From NCBI GenBank assembly GCA_018884025.1, contig JAHLFB010000282.1, positions 1 to 47,265 on the forward strand: 47,265 nt of DNA, written 5' to 3'. The translations under genes and the position numbers were made by a program. The notes beneath the pieces are model-generated. The model did not search any database, had not been told where the DNA came from, and saw only the letters and a list, made by a program, of their open reading frames with translations. The stretch is from Candidatus Phocaeicola faecipullorum (lineage in GTDB: Bacteria; Bacteroidota; Bacteroidia; Bacteroidales; Bacteroidaceae). Every line of letters starts with the position of its first letter. Within the stretch, counting starts at the first letter, position 1. Shown here piece after piece: positions 17,678-27,061 of the stretch.

Positions 17678-19306
17678 TTAAACTCTCTCCACCCATATAG
17701 GAGTACTGAAAGCCCACTGCTGGTCTTTCTGACGCACTCTGACATAATAATAGTCTGTATCTCTCTCAGGTTCGTTGTCCTCCATATAATGTTCTATGGT
17801 ATAGCAATCTTCAGGCATAGCCCTGTTGAAGAGTATAGCCTCGCTAAGCCATCCTATCATGAAGTGACTGCGTGAACCTGCAAGCAATTCTCCCAAAGAA
17901 TGTTCAAAATGTTTTCCGTTGAAATCGGCAGAAAGGATTCCATCCTTCGGCATTTCCAGTTCAAGAATAACAGCCTGAGTAGCAGGAGTTACTGTGTTAG
18001 GATTTTTGGTTGTGAACAGTTTCAGTTCTACTGAATTCTCTGTTGTTGAAAGGATACGGTTCACATGAGTATGGAATTCTGTCTCACCTTCCTGTGGAGA
18101 AGTAAATGCAGCACCGCGGAAACATGGTGTCACGCTTAATATACGTCCCTTGTTTATACTCAAAGCACCGTCCCATGTAACATATCTTTCCTCACGGTTC
18201 CATCCGAACTCTACCTTCACCTTACAACGTACTGTATCACCGGCCGGAGCAAGCGGACTCATAGGTCCGTTCATTCGTGCAAGCAACTTACCGTTCTTGA
18301 TTATATCAATATAGTCAATACAGCTTTGTCCTTCGACATTCAGGTATATGCGACGCTGATTTCCTCTCACAACATCACCCATAAACGCATCGTTCAGACG
18401 GAAATCAATCAATATTTTATCACCCGTCGAGCAGCATACGTGACGGTTCTCCATAGCATTCCACAAAGCATCACGTGTAAGAGAAGGTGCAAGCACACCT
18501 ATACGTCCGTCACCGTAGCTACCTGGATAGCCGGAATGCTGGTCTGTAGAGCCCATAAGTCCGAACTTATAACCGCGTTCGAGACCGCACAGGATTGTAC
18601 CTTCCCACTGACGAGGTCCCATATCATGAAGATACGGGAAATCACCCTGATCTGATTCAGCAAGTCCATGACGTGAATACATTTCCACAAAAGGTGTCTG
18701 CTTGCCTTCAGTAAAGAAGTCCCAGTTATATCCTCTGTATCCAGTCTGATATCCCATGTGGTGTGGAGTGATAAACACTTTATGTCCACGTGCCTTCTGT
18801 TTCCAGTCTTCTATAGAAGTACAGTCCACCAAAGGAGCGTCAAGGTCATAATTCAACGCTACATGGTCGCCATGTTCCATACTGTGAGCCTCATAACCTA
18901 TGAATGCAAGAAACTCTCCTTCTTTATTATATTCATTGGTCATTGCCACATACTTCTCGTAGCCACCTTGTCTTAAACGTTTGAATGCACCTGTATGATA
19001 ATCAATAACCCATTTCAGACGAGGGTCATTCTCACCCGGAATGTCAGGCCACATAGCATGAGGAGTTACACTTACGAAATCAAGCTGAGTTTTTGCAGCT
19101 TCGAAAGCATCACGCATATCTCCATGACCATAAGTAAGATTACAATGATTATGAAGGTCGCCCCAGTACATCTTAAACTTTGAAGCAGATGGCATTATCT
19201 TCTTTGCTTCCTTTGAACCCGGCACACATGAACCGAGCAGGCTGCCGGAAGCTGCCATACCAAGAAACGACCAGCCTGAAACCTTTAGAAAATCTCTTCT
19301 ATCCAT
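17678..19306 (-). CDS. Tat-exported lipoprotein with PHP-like metal site (DUF3604-like)
   Basis: 542 residues. The N-terminus is a twin-arginine signal (RRDFLK) that also ends in a lipobox (LLGSC, Cys 27), so it is exported folded and probably lipidated. The body resembles PHP-fold metal-dependent phosphoesterases and DUF3604: GDLHNHCNLTYGHGD with H52 and H54, H83 in TPHAMWPD, E139/H141 in GYEAH, H182/H183, E208 and D255/H257 in STDQHSG could bind two or three metals. The C-terminal about 200 residues look beta-rich. The Tat route fits folding with metal in the cytoplasm. It sits in the PUL between sulfatase and ROK kinase. The substrate is unknown; a phosphate, sulfate or other ester on the glycan is possible. 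Confidence 0.75.
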   Translation of the reverse strand: MDRRDFLKVSGWSFLGMAASGSLLGSCVPGSKEAKKIMPSASKFKMYWGDLHNHCNLTYGHGDMRDAFEAAKTQLDFVSVTPHAMWPDIPGENDPRLKWVIDYHTGAFKRLRQGGYEKYVAMTNEYNKEGEFLAFIGYEAHSMEHGDHVALNYDLDAPLVDCTSIEDWKQKARGHKVFITPHHMGYQTGYRGYNWDFFTEGKQTPFVEMYSRHGLAESDQGDFPYLHDMGPRQWEGTILCGLERGYKFGLMGSTDQHSGYPGSYGDGRIGVLAPSLTRDALWNAMENRHVCCSTGDKILIDFRLNDAFMGDVVRGNQRRIYLNVEGQSCIDYIDIIKNGKLLARMNGPMSPLAPAGDTVRCKVKVEFGWNREERYVTWDGALSINKGRILSVTPCFRGAAFTSPQEGETEFHTHVNRILSTTENSVELKLFTTKNPNTVTPATQAVILELEMPKDGILSADFNGKHFEHSLGELLAGSRSHFMIGWLSEAILFNRAMPEDCYTIEHYMEDNEPERDTDYYYVRVRQKDQQWAFSTPIWVERV

Positions 19307-19322
19307 TAGTATTAAGTTTTTA

Positions 19323-19417
19323 AGTTTATAAGTTACCAGTTAACAAGTTGACGAGTTAACAAGATTTCCACTCGTATAGAAAACCTTGTTAACTTGTCAA
19401 CTGTAACCTTGTAAACT
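19323..19417. repeat. Long intergenic inverted repeat between sulfatase and PHP-like gene
   Basis: Left arm 19323-19363 and right arm 19385-19417 pair over about 33 bp, with one 8-nt extra unit in the left arm. Both arms are built from AGTTTATAAG/GTTAACAAG-type words. It fills almost the whole gap and ends in the sulfatase stop codon. In the polycistronic RNA it would form a long hairpin. Confidence 0.75.
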
Positions 19418-21038
19418 ATTTCTTGTTAGTTCTATCCATTACTCTTCTGTCACCTTTGAACAGCACATTTACTTTTTCATCCGGATCTGTATCTGCATAT
19501 TCCTTTTGAGCCTTCTCAAGCAATCCATGCATCATATTTCTCACTTCTGCGTATGAAGCATCATCATATACATTATTCATTTCTTCCGGGTCTTCAGCAA
19601 GGTCGTAAAGTTCCCATTCGTCTATATCATTATAGAAATGAATAAGTTTATAACGGTCGGTACGAATTCCATACTGACGTTTCACAGAGTGCTCAGCCGG
19701 ATATTCATAATAATGATAATAGGTACATTCTCTCCAGTCGTCCGGGAGCCTACCTCCATTATCCAGAATGGAACGAAGCGAACGTCCCTGCATATCTTCT
19801 GGTATCTTCACACCGGCATAATCGAGGAAAGTAGGTGCAAAGTCTATGTTCATACACAAAGCTTTACTCTCACTTCCAGCAGTAATGGAGCGTGGATAAC
19901 GTATAAGCAACGGCATACGTGTTTCTTCATACATGAAACGCTTGTCGAACCATCCGTGTTCTCCAAGGAAAAATCCCTGATCGGATGTATATACTATTAT
20001 AGTATTGTCAAGTTCACCTATACTTTCCAAATGTTTCATCAACCGCCCTACACTTTCATCCACCGACATAGCCGTAGCAAGATAGTCACGCATATATTGC
20101 TGATATTTCCAACTTACCAGATTGCTGCCAGTGAGTTTACCACTACGATATTCCTCTATACGCGGTGCATATACCTCGTCCCATTTATCCTGCACTTCCT
20201 CAGGCATGCGTTTATACACTTTGTACAGGCGGTTGGTAGTATCGCGCAACATTTCATCACGTGTAAGAAGCTTCAAGTCCCAGTCATCAGTAAAGGTATG
20301 TTCTATGCTCATATCCTGTTCCTTCGATGCACGGCCACGTCCTTTATAATCATCAAAGAGAGTGGCAGGTTCAGGAAATACCGTGTTATTAAACAGTCCT
20401 AAATGACGCGGAGCCGGCATCCAGTTGCGGTGAGGCGCTTTATGATGGAACATCAGACAGAAAGGCTTGTTCTTATCAACACCATCAATATATTTTATGG
20501 CCTTATCAGTTATGATATCGGTAACATATCCTTTCTCGACAATATGCTTTCCATTCTCATTGAAATCCGGGTCATAGTAATCACCCTGTTCCTCCTGCCC
20601 TGTAAGGATACTCCAGTAATCAAAGCCCTTAGGCTCGGAAATAAGATGCCATTTACCCACAATGCCTGTCTGATAACCAGCCTTATGAAGAAGACTGATA
20701 AATGTAGGCTGGTCCGAATTGAACCTGCTCGCATTGTCAGTAAAACCATTTATATGGCTCATCTTTCCGGTAAGGATACAGGCACGGCTCGGACCGGACA
20801 ATGCGTTAGTGGCATAACATCTGTCCATGCGTATTCCCTCATGTGCCAGGCGGTCAAGATTTGGAGTCTGAACCAGATTGCCGCCATAACATGAAATAGC
20901 CTGAGTGGTATGGTCGTCCGTCATAATGAATATTATGTTCGGCCTTTTATCCTCACGTGTATTCTTTTTTGAAGCGCAGCCTGCCAAAGACATTCCGGCC
21001 ACTGACAGGAACAGCGCATTATATATCAGTTTTTCCAT
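19416..21038 (-). CDS. S1-family sulfatase, Ser-type (GlcNAc-6-O-sulfatase-like)
   Basis: Formylglycine-dependent sulfatase, 540 residues, with a lipoprotein signal (SLAGC, Cys 21). The signature is SGPSR (81-85): the residue converted to formylglycine is Ser 81, so it needs an anaerobic sulfatase-maturating enzyme. Metal ligands include D41-D42 in MTDDH and the pair in YTSDQGFFLGEHGWFDKR. Overall it resembles the subfamily of BT4656 (S1_11), which removes 6-O-sulfate from GlcNAc of heparan sulfate, and it lies 2 nt from a PL12 heparin lyase, as BT4656 does next to BT4657 (recalled, not checked). The acidic-residue surface-export signal is absent after the Cys, so a periplasmic place is likely. 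Confidence 0.88.
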   Translation of the reverse strand: MEKLIYNALFLSVAGMSLAGCASKKNTREDKRPNIIFIMTDDHTTQAISCYGGNLVQTPNLDRLAHEGIRMDRCYATNALSGPSRACILTGKMSHINGFTDNASRFNSDQPTFISLLHKAGYQTGIVGKWHLISEPKGFDYWSILTGQEEQGDYYDPDFNENGKHIVEKGYVTDIITDKAIKYIDGVDKNKPFCLMFHHKAPHRNWMPAPRHLGLFNNTVFPEPATLFDDYKGRGRASKEQDMSIEHTFTDDWDLKLLTRDEMLRDTTNRLYKVYKRMPEEVQDKWDEVYAPRIEEYRSGKLTGSNLVSWKYQQYMRDYLATAMSVDESVGRLMKHLESIGELDNTIIVYTSDQGFFLGEHGWFDKRFMYEETRMPLLIRYPRSITAGSESKALCMNIDFAPTFLDYAGVKIPEDMQGRSLRSILDNGGRLPDDWRECTYYHYYEYPAEHSVKRQYGIRTDRYKLIHFYNDIDEWELYDLAEDPEEMNNVYDDASYAEVRNMMHGLLEKAQKEYADTDPDEKVNVLFKGDRRVMDRTNKK

Positions 21039-21040
21039 TA

Positions 21041-23047
21041 TTACAATCCGTATTTCAACACCTGTTTCTTACCGTCAACCTTAACTTCCACCTCAAGTCC
21101 TTTCTCATCATATTTCTTTGATTTGAACTTGGCAGAAATCTTCGGTGCATCAGCACTGTCCTTAACCGGGCAGATAACAGTGATATACCTTACCGGATCG
21201 TTAGTTTCCTTCTTTACATTGAATGAAACATTCATTCTCTTCTGTTTCTTTCTGTATTCAGTAGATAACCATCCTTCTTCTTTCTTCATTGTCATGCCTT
21301 CAGGACCGAAGCACTGCAGTTTCATATTGCTGCCCGGTTCAAAAGCTGTCACGAAAGTCATATCCTCACGACTGTTGTTTACCTTTCCACGAGGCATCTG
21401 ATAATTCAGATTAACAGAACCTTTTGCATCTCCCACTGCCTCGTCAACAATAACGAAATACTTGCCATCAACAAAAAATACAGAACGACGGTGTTTCAGT
21501 TTCTTGTAGCTCTGGTTTTCTGTAACCAACATCTGTACATTACCTTCAGGCTGCCAAAGAAGTGTCTTTGAATCAGTAGTTTCCAAATCCTTGCCACCAA
21601 GAGTCAATGTATTATGCACACGAGTCTGACGGAACCAGTTACGCCATTCCATAACCTCTCCATTTCCCGCATATACATATGAACCTGAATCAGCAAACAG
21701 TTTCTTACCATTAAACCAAAGTTCAAAAGTTCCGTTATCAGGCTGGCAATGCCAGAATGCCTTAGGACCTGCCTTTACCACCATCTGCGTAGCATCCATA
21801 CCCCATGAGTTACGGAATACGAAGAAACCAGATTCCTTGAAAGCGATAGAAAGATTTTCAGGCAATTTACCTTCCTTACCCTGTGTAGCCATATATCTGA
21901 TAGCCTCGTTTTCAGGGAAAGTCTTAAGCCAACGCTTATAGTTCTTGACCATTTCTTTTTTGTCTGTCAGTTTAGCATCGCTGAAACAAGGATTTGTATA
22001 ATCAGGGAAAGAAATATTCATATAGAACATTATCATATTTTCCACTGTATCAATATAAGACTGTGGGAACTCTTTTTTATAACCGTTCATATCAGCCAGT
22101 TCCAATGCCTTCCAGAAAATATTGATAGCAGCCAGATGATAGTGAGGGTCCAACTCAAATTGTCCTCCATCCTTATAAACCTGTACACCAATTTCTCTGT
22201 TCAGGATGTCTATACCGCTACGTCTCCACTCAGCAGCCTCTTTAAACTCAGGGAAGAAAGAACCTGCACACAACATACGCTGAGCCTCAAACAACAGGTG
22301 ATTACCCTGATCAGAGTAGTTTGCCATGATATGCAAAGCGTGCTTATGATAGTTCAGGAGGAACTCGGTTAAGAACTCCGGAGTAAACGAAGGTGACGGC
22401 AAGAACAATACAAACTGTGATGTCTGGTCCTGCAAACGGTTACTAACCTCCAAAGGACGCCATGCGAATCGCATGTTCTCATAATCACCCTTCAGTTTTC
22501 CATCGTTTACCAGTTCATATTCTTTTTTGTCTATTTTCAACAATGGATTCTTCTTTATCCAGTCCATATACTGGAAAACCCACTCTTTCGCATATTTCTC
22601 ATCACCACTCAATCTATAAGCCTTACCCATTGGAGTAAACCATTTGTGGCGGTGCAACTGCCAGCGCAATTCGTTATCCTTTACTGGCCAATACTGCCAG
22701 TCGATATCCTGACCGTAGTTGAAAGAAGGCTGATAACCTTTATGTGAAAAGAAAGTATGCTCCAAAGCCTCATCTGCCCATTTCTGTTCATCCTTACTTA
22801 TAGTAATCTTATCAACGTTTACTTCAGGTGCCTTGACATTCTTACGTGCCCTATAATATTCCAGCAACGCGCTTGCCGCATCGGCATCCTTACCCTGAGA
22901 ATGCAGTTCCTTCACTTTTTCCAATCCCGGATAATCGAGATTAAGAAAATCAAACACTTCTGTTTTTAACTCCTGCGCAGCAGCCGTACATACGGAACAA
23001 GCCAACGCTACTGAAAAAGCCAGATTTTTAAAAGCAAATATTTTCAT
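21041..23047 (-). CDS. hepC: Heparin/heparan sulfate lyase, PL12 family (periplasmic)
   Basis: Polysaccharide lyase that cuts GlcN-uronic acid bonds by beta-elimination. 668 residues with a type I signal peptide ending near AAAQ, so it is probably periplasmic. N-terminal marker NLDYPGLEKVKELH, an alpha/alpha toroid with likely catalytic N249 (DQGNHLLFEA) and Y303/H304 (LDPHYH), then H433 in WHCQPDNGTFE at the start of the heparinase II/III beta-sheet domain, ending in a beta-sandwich. It closely resembles B. thetaiotaomicron BT4657 (HepC) in these segments. Preceded by GH88 across a long hairpin and followed after 2 nt by the sulfatase. The downstream partner in the pathway is GH88. Confidence 0.92.
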   Translation of the reverse strand: MKIFAFKNLAFSVALACSVCTAAAQELKTEVFDFLNLDYPGLEKVKELHSQGKDADAASALLEYYRARKNVKAPEVNVDKITISKDEQKWADEALEHTFFSHKGYQPSFNYGQDIDWQYWPVKDNELRWQLHRHKWFTPMGKAYRLSGDEKYAKEWVFQYMDWIKKNPLLKIDKKEYELVNDGKLKGDYENMRFAWRPLEVSNRLQDQTSQFVLFLPSPSFTPEFLTEFLLNYHKHALHIMANYSDQGNHLLFEAQRMLCAGSFFPEFKEAAEWRRSGIDILNREIGVQVYKDGGQFELDPHYHLAAINIFWKALELADMNGYKKEFPQSYIDTVENMIMFYMNISFPDYTNPCFSDAKLTDKKEMVKNYKRWLKTFPENEAIRYMATQGKEGKLPENLSIAFKESGFFVFRNSWGMDATQMVVKAGPKAFWHCQPDNGTFELWFNGKKLFADSGSYVYAGNGEVMEWRNWFRQTRVHNTLTLGGKDLETTDSKTLLWQPEGNVQMLVTENQSYKKLKHRRSVFFVDGKYFVIVDEAVGDAKGSVNLNYQMPRGKVNNSREDMTFVTAFEPGSNMKLQCFGPEGMTMKKEEGWLSTEYRKKQKRMNVSFNVKKETNDPVRYITVICPVKDSADAPKISAKFKSKKYDEKGLEVEVKVDGKKQVLKYGL

Positions 23048-23067
23048 GATATTTTAGTAGGTTTGTA

Positions 23068-23133
23068 AGTTTTTGAGTTCATGAGTTTATAAGTTCCAAT
23101 CAACAAACTTATAAACTAAAGAACTTAAAAACT
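23068..23133. repeat. Long intergenic inverted repeat between GH88 and PL12
   Basis: Two 28-nt arms (23068-23095 and 23106-23133) match at 25 of 28 positions, with a 10-nt loop. The core AGTTTATAAGTT is perfect and shares words with the inverted repeat at 19323-19417. It fills most of the 92-nt gap. Confidence 0.75.
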
Positions 23134-23139
23134 AAAAAT

Positions 23140-24417
23140 TTATAAATTCTTATATTCAATACCTTTCAGTTTCATATATCTCTGCAAAGCCTCAAGGTAA
23201 TAATAGTCCGCATAGTTAAGAGGAACATCTATTTCCGAACCGTTAGGAAGAGAACCTGTAGAATGCATCAATATAAATCCCTGATTTTCTCCTTTCTTTG
23301 CAAGATATGCATCAGATGACAAACTCTTAAGTATTTTCTCTGCATAATCGAAATATTTCTGTCCGTCTTCCACCATAGTGCTCATTTCAATCAGCGCAGA
23401 AGCTGTAACAGCGGCAGCAGAAGCATCACGAGGAGTTTCCTCTGTAACAGGAGCATCGTAATCCCAATAAGGAATAGCATCTTCTGTTTTCACTCTGTCC
23501 ATTATCATATCCGCCACATTAACAGCAAAGTCCAAATACTTCTTGTCACCTGTTTCACGATAGCATGATGTATATCCGTAAACAGCCCAAGCCTGACCGC
23601 GAGCCCATGAAGAATCATCATTCTTTCCTTGATGAGTCTGCTTACGTTCCACTGTTCCATCATTATTATAGCTTACCACGTGCCAGCAAGTATAGTCCGG
23701 ACGGAAATGATTAGCCATAGTCTTATCAGCATGCTTCAAGGCAATTTCCTTATACTTGGCATCACCAGTCATTTTGCTTACAGTAAACAGCAGGTCAAGA
23801 TTCATCATATTATCTATGATAACAGGAAAATTCCAAGTTCCAAAATCCCATGAGCGGATACATGAGATACTATCATTAAAACGTCCTATAAGATTATCTG
23901 CCGTCTCAACCATTACAGCATCTATAGTATCAGCATATGCCAGACGGCGTGCATTGCCATAACTGCAATTAATCATAAATCCCAAGTCGTGTGTACCTTT
24001 ATAATAACGTACCGGATTCAACAGATTAGTATATTTTGCAGCCTCAGTTTCCAACTCCTTATTGCCGGTAAGTTCGTAAGCATACCATAATGAACCCGGA
24101 TAGAAACCACTTGTCCAATCATAAACACTACATAATCTGCGTTTGCCATCCATCTCAGGAGTAGGCTTCTTACGCAATGAATCTACAAAAGTTGCCGTAT
24201 CTCTTTCCAACTGTCGGATCAGGAAATCCATATCATAACCTACATGGATTGAACGAGGTAACTTACCTGTACCATCTATTTCATGTGCAGTCAACAGAAG
24301 CTGTGAAGCCGATCTGTCCAAAGCAGTTTTTATCCACTCATCGTTTTCTGTTTTTTGTGTATTTACACAAGAAGCAAAAGCTATTGCAGTAGCAACTAAA
24401 AATAATTTCCCTTTCAT
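23140..24417 (-). CDS. Unsaturated glucuronyl hydrolase, GH88 family (lipoprotein)
   Basis: Hydrolyses the 4,5-unsaturated uronic acid left at the non-reducing end of oligosaccharides made by polysaccharide lyases. 425 residues with lipobox FASC (Cys 17). The (alpha/alpha)6-barrel shows the two conserved aspartates D144 (THDLGFM) and D202 (IIDNMMNLDLL), matching the catalytic pair of characterised enzymes. The tail LNYADYYYLEAL is typical. It serves both PL12 and PL8 products in principle. A 209-nt gap upstream holds a putative promoter and operator, so it probably starts a second transcript within the locus. Confidence 0.93.
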   Translation of the reverse strand: MKGKLFLVATAIAFASCVNTQKTENDEWIKTALDRSASQLLLTAHEIDGTGKLPRSIHVGYDMDFLIRQLERDTATFVDSLRKKPTPEMDGKRRLCSVYDWTSGFYPGSLWYAYELTGNKELETEAAKYTNLLNPVRYYKGTHDLGFMINCSYGNARRLAYADTIDAVMVETADNLIGRFNDSISCIRSWDFGTWNFPVIIDNMMNLDLLFTVSKMTGDAKYKEIALKHADKTMANHFRPDYTCWHVVSYNNDGTVERKQTHQGKNDDSSWARGQAWAVYGYTSCYRETGDKKYLDFAVNVADMIMDRVKTEDAIPYWDYDAPVTEETPRDASAAAVTASALIEMSTMVEDGQKYFDYAEKILKSLSSDAYLAKKGENQGFILMHSTGSLPNGSEIDVPLNYADYYYLEALQRYMKLKGIEYKNL

Positions 24418-24468
24418 TTGATAATATATAATTTCATTTATAAATACTTTAAGTATAACTCACTTTAG

Positions 24469-24476
24469 CAAAGTTA
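24469..24476 (-). promoter_or_regulatory. Putative internal promoter of GH88-PL12-sulfatase genes
   Basis: TAACTTTG on the minus strand is a perfect TAnnTTTG, 52 nt before the GH88 start. No clear -33 box, as is common for activator-dependent promoters. The half-site pair at 24544-24576 lies upstream. Confidence 0.5.
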
Positions 24477-24543
24477 GCCAATATGGAGTAAAACATATCT
24501 CAATAATGTTTTTTTATATATAAGCTAAAGTCCTCAGAGTGCC

Positions 24544-24576
24544 AAATATGTGTAATTTTATATCAAAAATGTCTTA
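24544..24576. promoter_or_regulatory. Candidate operator, two half-sites 21 bp apart (GH88 promoter)
   Basis: AAATATGTGTAA (24544) and AAAAATGTCTTA (24565) resemble the half-sites at 39540/39561 and 40581/40602. The spacing is again 21 bp and the distance to the -7 element is 75 bp (74 in the other two). The second half-site is the weakest of the set (7 of 12 against AATTTTGTGTAA). Confidence 0.45.
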
Positions 24577-24626
24577 TTAATTATTCAACAAGCACAAAAA
24601 GCGGTTTAAAAGTCATGCAATATCAT

Positions 24627-27059
24627 TTAAAAAGTAATGCGTTTTATTTCTCCAGCTTTAAATTTTATAGATTTGTTTTCACCCATATAAGAAACATTTA
24701 CATTTTTATTATATAAACTATAGATATCTGCAAATTCCATTTTTCCATTTTTCCATGAAATATCAACAGTAAATCCGCCTCTGGCTTTCAATCCCTTAAC
24801 TGAACCATTCATCCATGTTTTTGGTAAAGCAGGAAGTAAATGAATGCCATTATGACTCTGCATCAACATTTCTGCGATACCTGCAGTAACACCAAAGTTT
24901 CCGTCAATCTGGAAAGGTAAGGCATTAAGCATATTTCTATAAAGTCCTCCACTATTTTCTGCTTTTTTGTTTGCGTCTATATAGTTCACCAAATTTGTCA
25001 AGGCTTCGTATGACTTAGCAGCATCATATAAACGTGCCCACAAAGATACTTTCCACGCCATACTCCAACCGGTTGTTTTGTTACCTCTATCTTCCAATGA
25101 CCTACGAGCAGCCTCGAATATATCTTCATTATCGGAAGTAATATCATATCCCGGATATAGACCAAATAAATGTGAAACATGTCGATGATTAGGCTCCTTT
25201 TCTATATATTCTTTATCCCATTCAAGTAACTGTCCTTTACTTCCTATCTGATAACCACGCATATCAGCAGCTTTTTCTTTAAGCATCAATCTGAATCTCT
25301 TATCAATACTTAAAACTTCAGAAGCCTTTATTGTAATATCAAACAGATTCCTGATAAGTGCCTGATCCATCGTACTACCTGGACAAACAGACGCTTCTAT
25401 TCCATTAGGCATAATATAAGCATTTTCAGGTGATGTGCTCACAGGAGTAACCCACTTACCATTGCTATCCTTAACAAGCCATTCAGAATAAAAAACTGAC
25501 GCTCCTTTAAGTATATCATAGTACTTACTTAAGAACTCCTTATCTTCCGTGTATAAATAATGCTCCCAAATATGGCTACACAACCAGGCACCTGAGATAT
25601 TCCAGAAAAACCAATAAACATAACCGTCTGAAGGATAGCCTTCCCTCCATATTGAAATGTTATGATGTATTGCCCATCCGTCAAGACCATACATATTACG
25701 TGCTATTTTTTTACCTTTCTCTGATATTTCCTCTATAAGATTAAACAAAGGCATATGACATTCTGAAAGATTTGTAACCTCTGCCGGCCAATAATTCATT
25801 TCAAGGTTTATATTCAATGTATAACCAGAGTTCCATGGTGGCAATCTTTTATCGTTCCATATACCCTGTAAGTTAAGTGGCTGTCCTCCAGGTCTTGATC
25901 CTGAAATCATAAGATAACGGCCAAATTGGAATAACTGAGCTAACAACATCTGGTCTTCTGTTTCATGAAATCTTCTCAAACGTTCATCGGTTGGCAAAGA
26001 TTTTTGTTCGTCTGATGCAGGCAGTTCCAGAGTAACACGATTAAACAATTCTGAATAGTCTGAGAGATGTTCATTATACAGTTCATTATAACTTCTGCCT
26101 TCATTCTTCTTCATTGCAGACAGTATCTGCTTATGAGGATCTTTCCCGGCTAATACAGGACTTTTATCAAAGCCACTGTAACTTGTTGCGGCATATACCA
26201 TAAATATTACCTCACTACATGCAGAGGCCCTCAAAGTATCATTCTTAATACAGACATTACCATTGTGACTCAACATGTCAAGACACGCCTCAAACAAGGT
26301 TCCTCTATCATCCAATCCATCACCATATATGATATGTTCTTTTCTGATGACATTTTCATTAGAATCAAAATACTCAGGATGTAAACGTTCTGTATTAAAA
26401 GCTCTCATGTGAGAAATATCCCTACGCTGAGCATGTGAAGGTGCCTGTCCTTTAATACAGATGTTATCACCATCTGAGATAGTCTTATAAGGATGTTCAG
26501 AAGATATATATGCATTAAAATCCAGAATAGGTTTTTCAGCAGACAGTTTTATTATAATGGCCTGAGCAGGATAAGATGCGAAAACCTCTCTTTTTACATG
26601 TACATTATTTATCTTATAGTCAGTCTTTACAACAGCCTTTGTCATATCAAGACTATGCACATAGTCTGTTATTTTCCCTTTATTCTTAAAATCAATATAC
26701 AAATCACCGCAAGGCTGATAAGCCTCATTCAGTCTTCCAATCCATTTGTTCTGAATGATACTGTCAGCCTCGTTGTTCTTTCCTGCAGCCAACAGGTCTT
26801 TTATATTATTTAAATCCGGCTGTACAAAGATATTAAATGACTGTTCCGGACCACCACTATAAAGGGTATTCTCATTAAACTGAATACGTTCGCAATCTGT
26901 ATATCCGAAAATCATTGCCCCCAAACGACCATTTCCTACAGGAAGAGCCTCTTCCCATGCATTTGCGGGAGTTTTATACCATAATGTAAGATTATTAGCC
27001 TCTATCTTAGACGAATAGAATGCAATAAATAAACATATTAATCGTATTGTAAATTTCAT
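24627..27059 (-). CDS. GH95 family glycosidase (alpha-L-fucosidase/galactosidase type)
   Basis: Inverting glycoside hydrolase of family GH95, which removes alpha-1,2-L-fucose or alpha-L-galactose. 810 residues with an apparent type I signal peptide (cleavage near EA). N-terminal beta domain ([24 protein letters not shown]), a linker, then the (alpha/alpha)6 barrel with the conserved N416/N418 ([10 protein letters not shown]), general-acid E545 (TSPENAY) and D719 (QIDGNFG). The usual HHNTDxWR segment reads HHNISIWR (465-472), which could change substrate choice. It starts 2 nt after PL8, so the two are translated as a pair. The AT-rich bases and absence from the typical heparan sulfate locus suggest an insertion into the PUL. 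Confidence 0.92.
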   Translation of the reverse strand: MKFTIRLICLFIAFYSSKIEANNLTLWYKTPANAWEEALPVGNGRLGAMIFGYTDCERIQFNENTLYSGGPEQSFNIFVQPDLNNIKDLLAAGKNNEADSIIQNKWIGRLNEAYQPCGDLYIDFKNKGKITDYVHSLDMTKAVVKTDYKINNVHVKREVFASYPAQAIIIKLSAEKPILDFNAYISSEHPYKTISDGDNICIKGQAPSHAQRRDISHMRAFNTERLHPEYFDSNENVIRKEHIIYGDGLDDRGTLFEACLDMLSHNGNVCIKNDTLRASACSEVIFMVYAATSYSGFDKSPVLAGKDPHKQILSAMKKNEGRSYNELYNEHLSDYSELFNRVTLELPASDEQKSLPTDERLRRFHETEDQMLLAQLFQFGRYLMISGSRPGGQPLNLQGIWNDKRLPPWNSGYTLNINLEMNYWPAEVTNLSECHMPLFNLIEEISEKGKKIARNMYGLDGWAIHHNISIWREGYPSDGYVYWFFWNISGAWLCSHIWEHYLYTEDKEFLSKYYDILKGASVFYSEWLVKDSNGKWVTPVSTSPENAYIMPNGIEASVCPGSTMDQALIRNLFDITIKASEVLSIDKRFRLMLKEKAADMRGYQIGSKGQLLEWDKEYIEKEPNHRHVSHLFGLYPGYDITSDNEDIFEAARRSLEDRGNKTTGWSMAWKVSLWARLYDAAKSYEALTNLVNYIDANKKAENSGGLYRNMLNALPFQIDGNFGVTAGIAEMLMQSHNGIHLLPALPKTWMNGSVKGLKARGGFTVDISWKNGKMEFADIYSLYNKNVNVSYMGENKSIKFKAGEIKRITF

Positions 27060-27061
27060 AA

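Noticed and set aside
19638-20894. Plus-strand frames of 254 and 163 residues inside the sulfatase
   Set aside because: Opposite a conserved sulfatase; no domain, no promoter or ribosome-binding site.
19323-23133. Insertion sequence ends
   Set aside because: The arms are separated by only 10-21 nt and enclose no transposase; no target-site duplication is visible.
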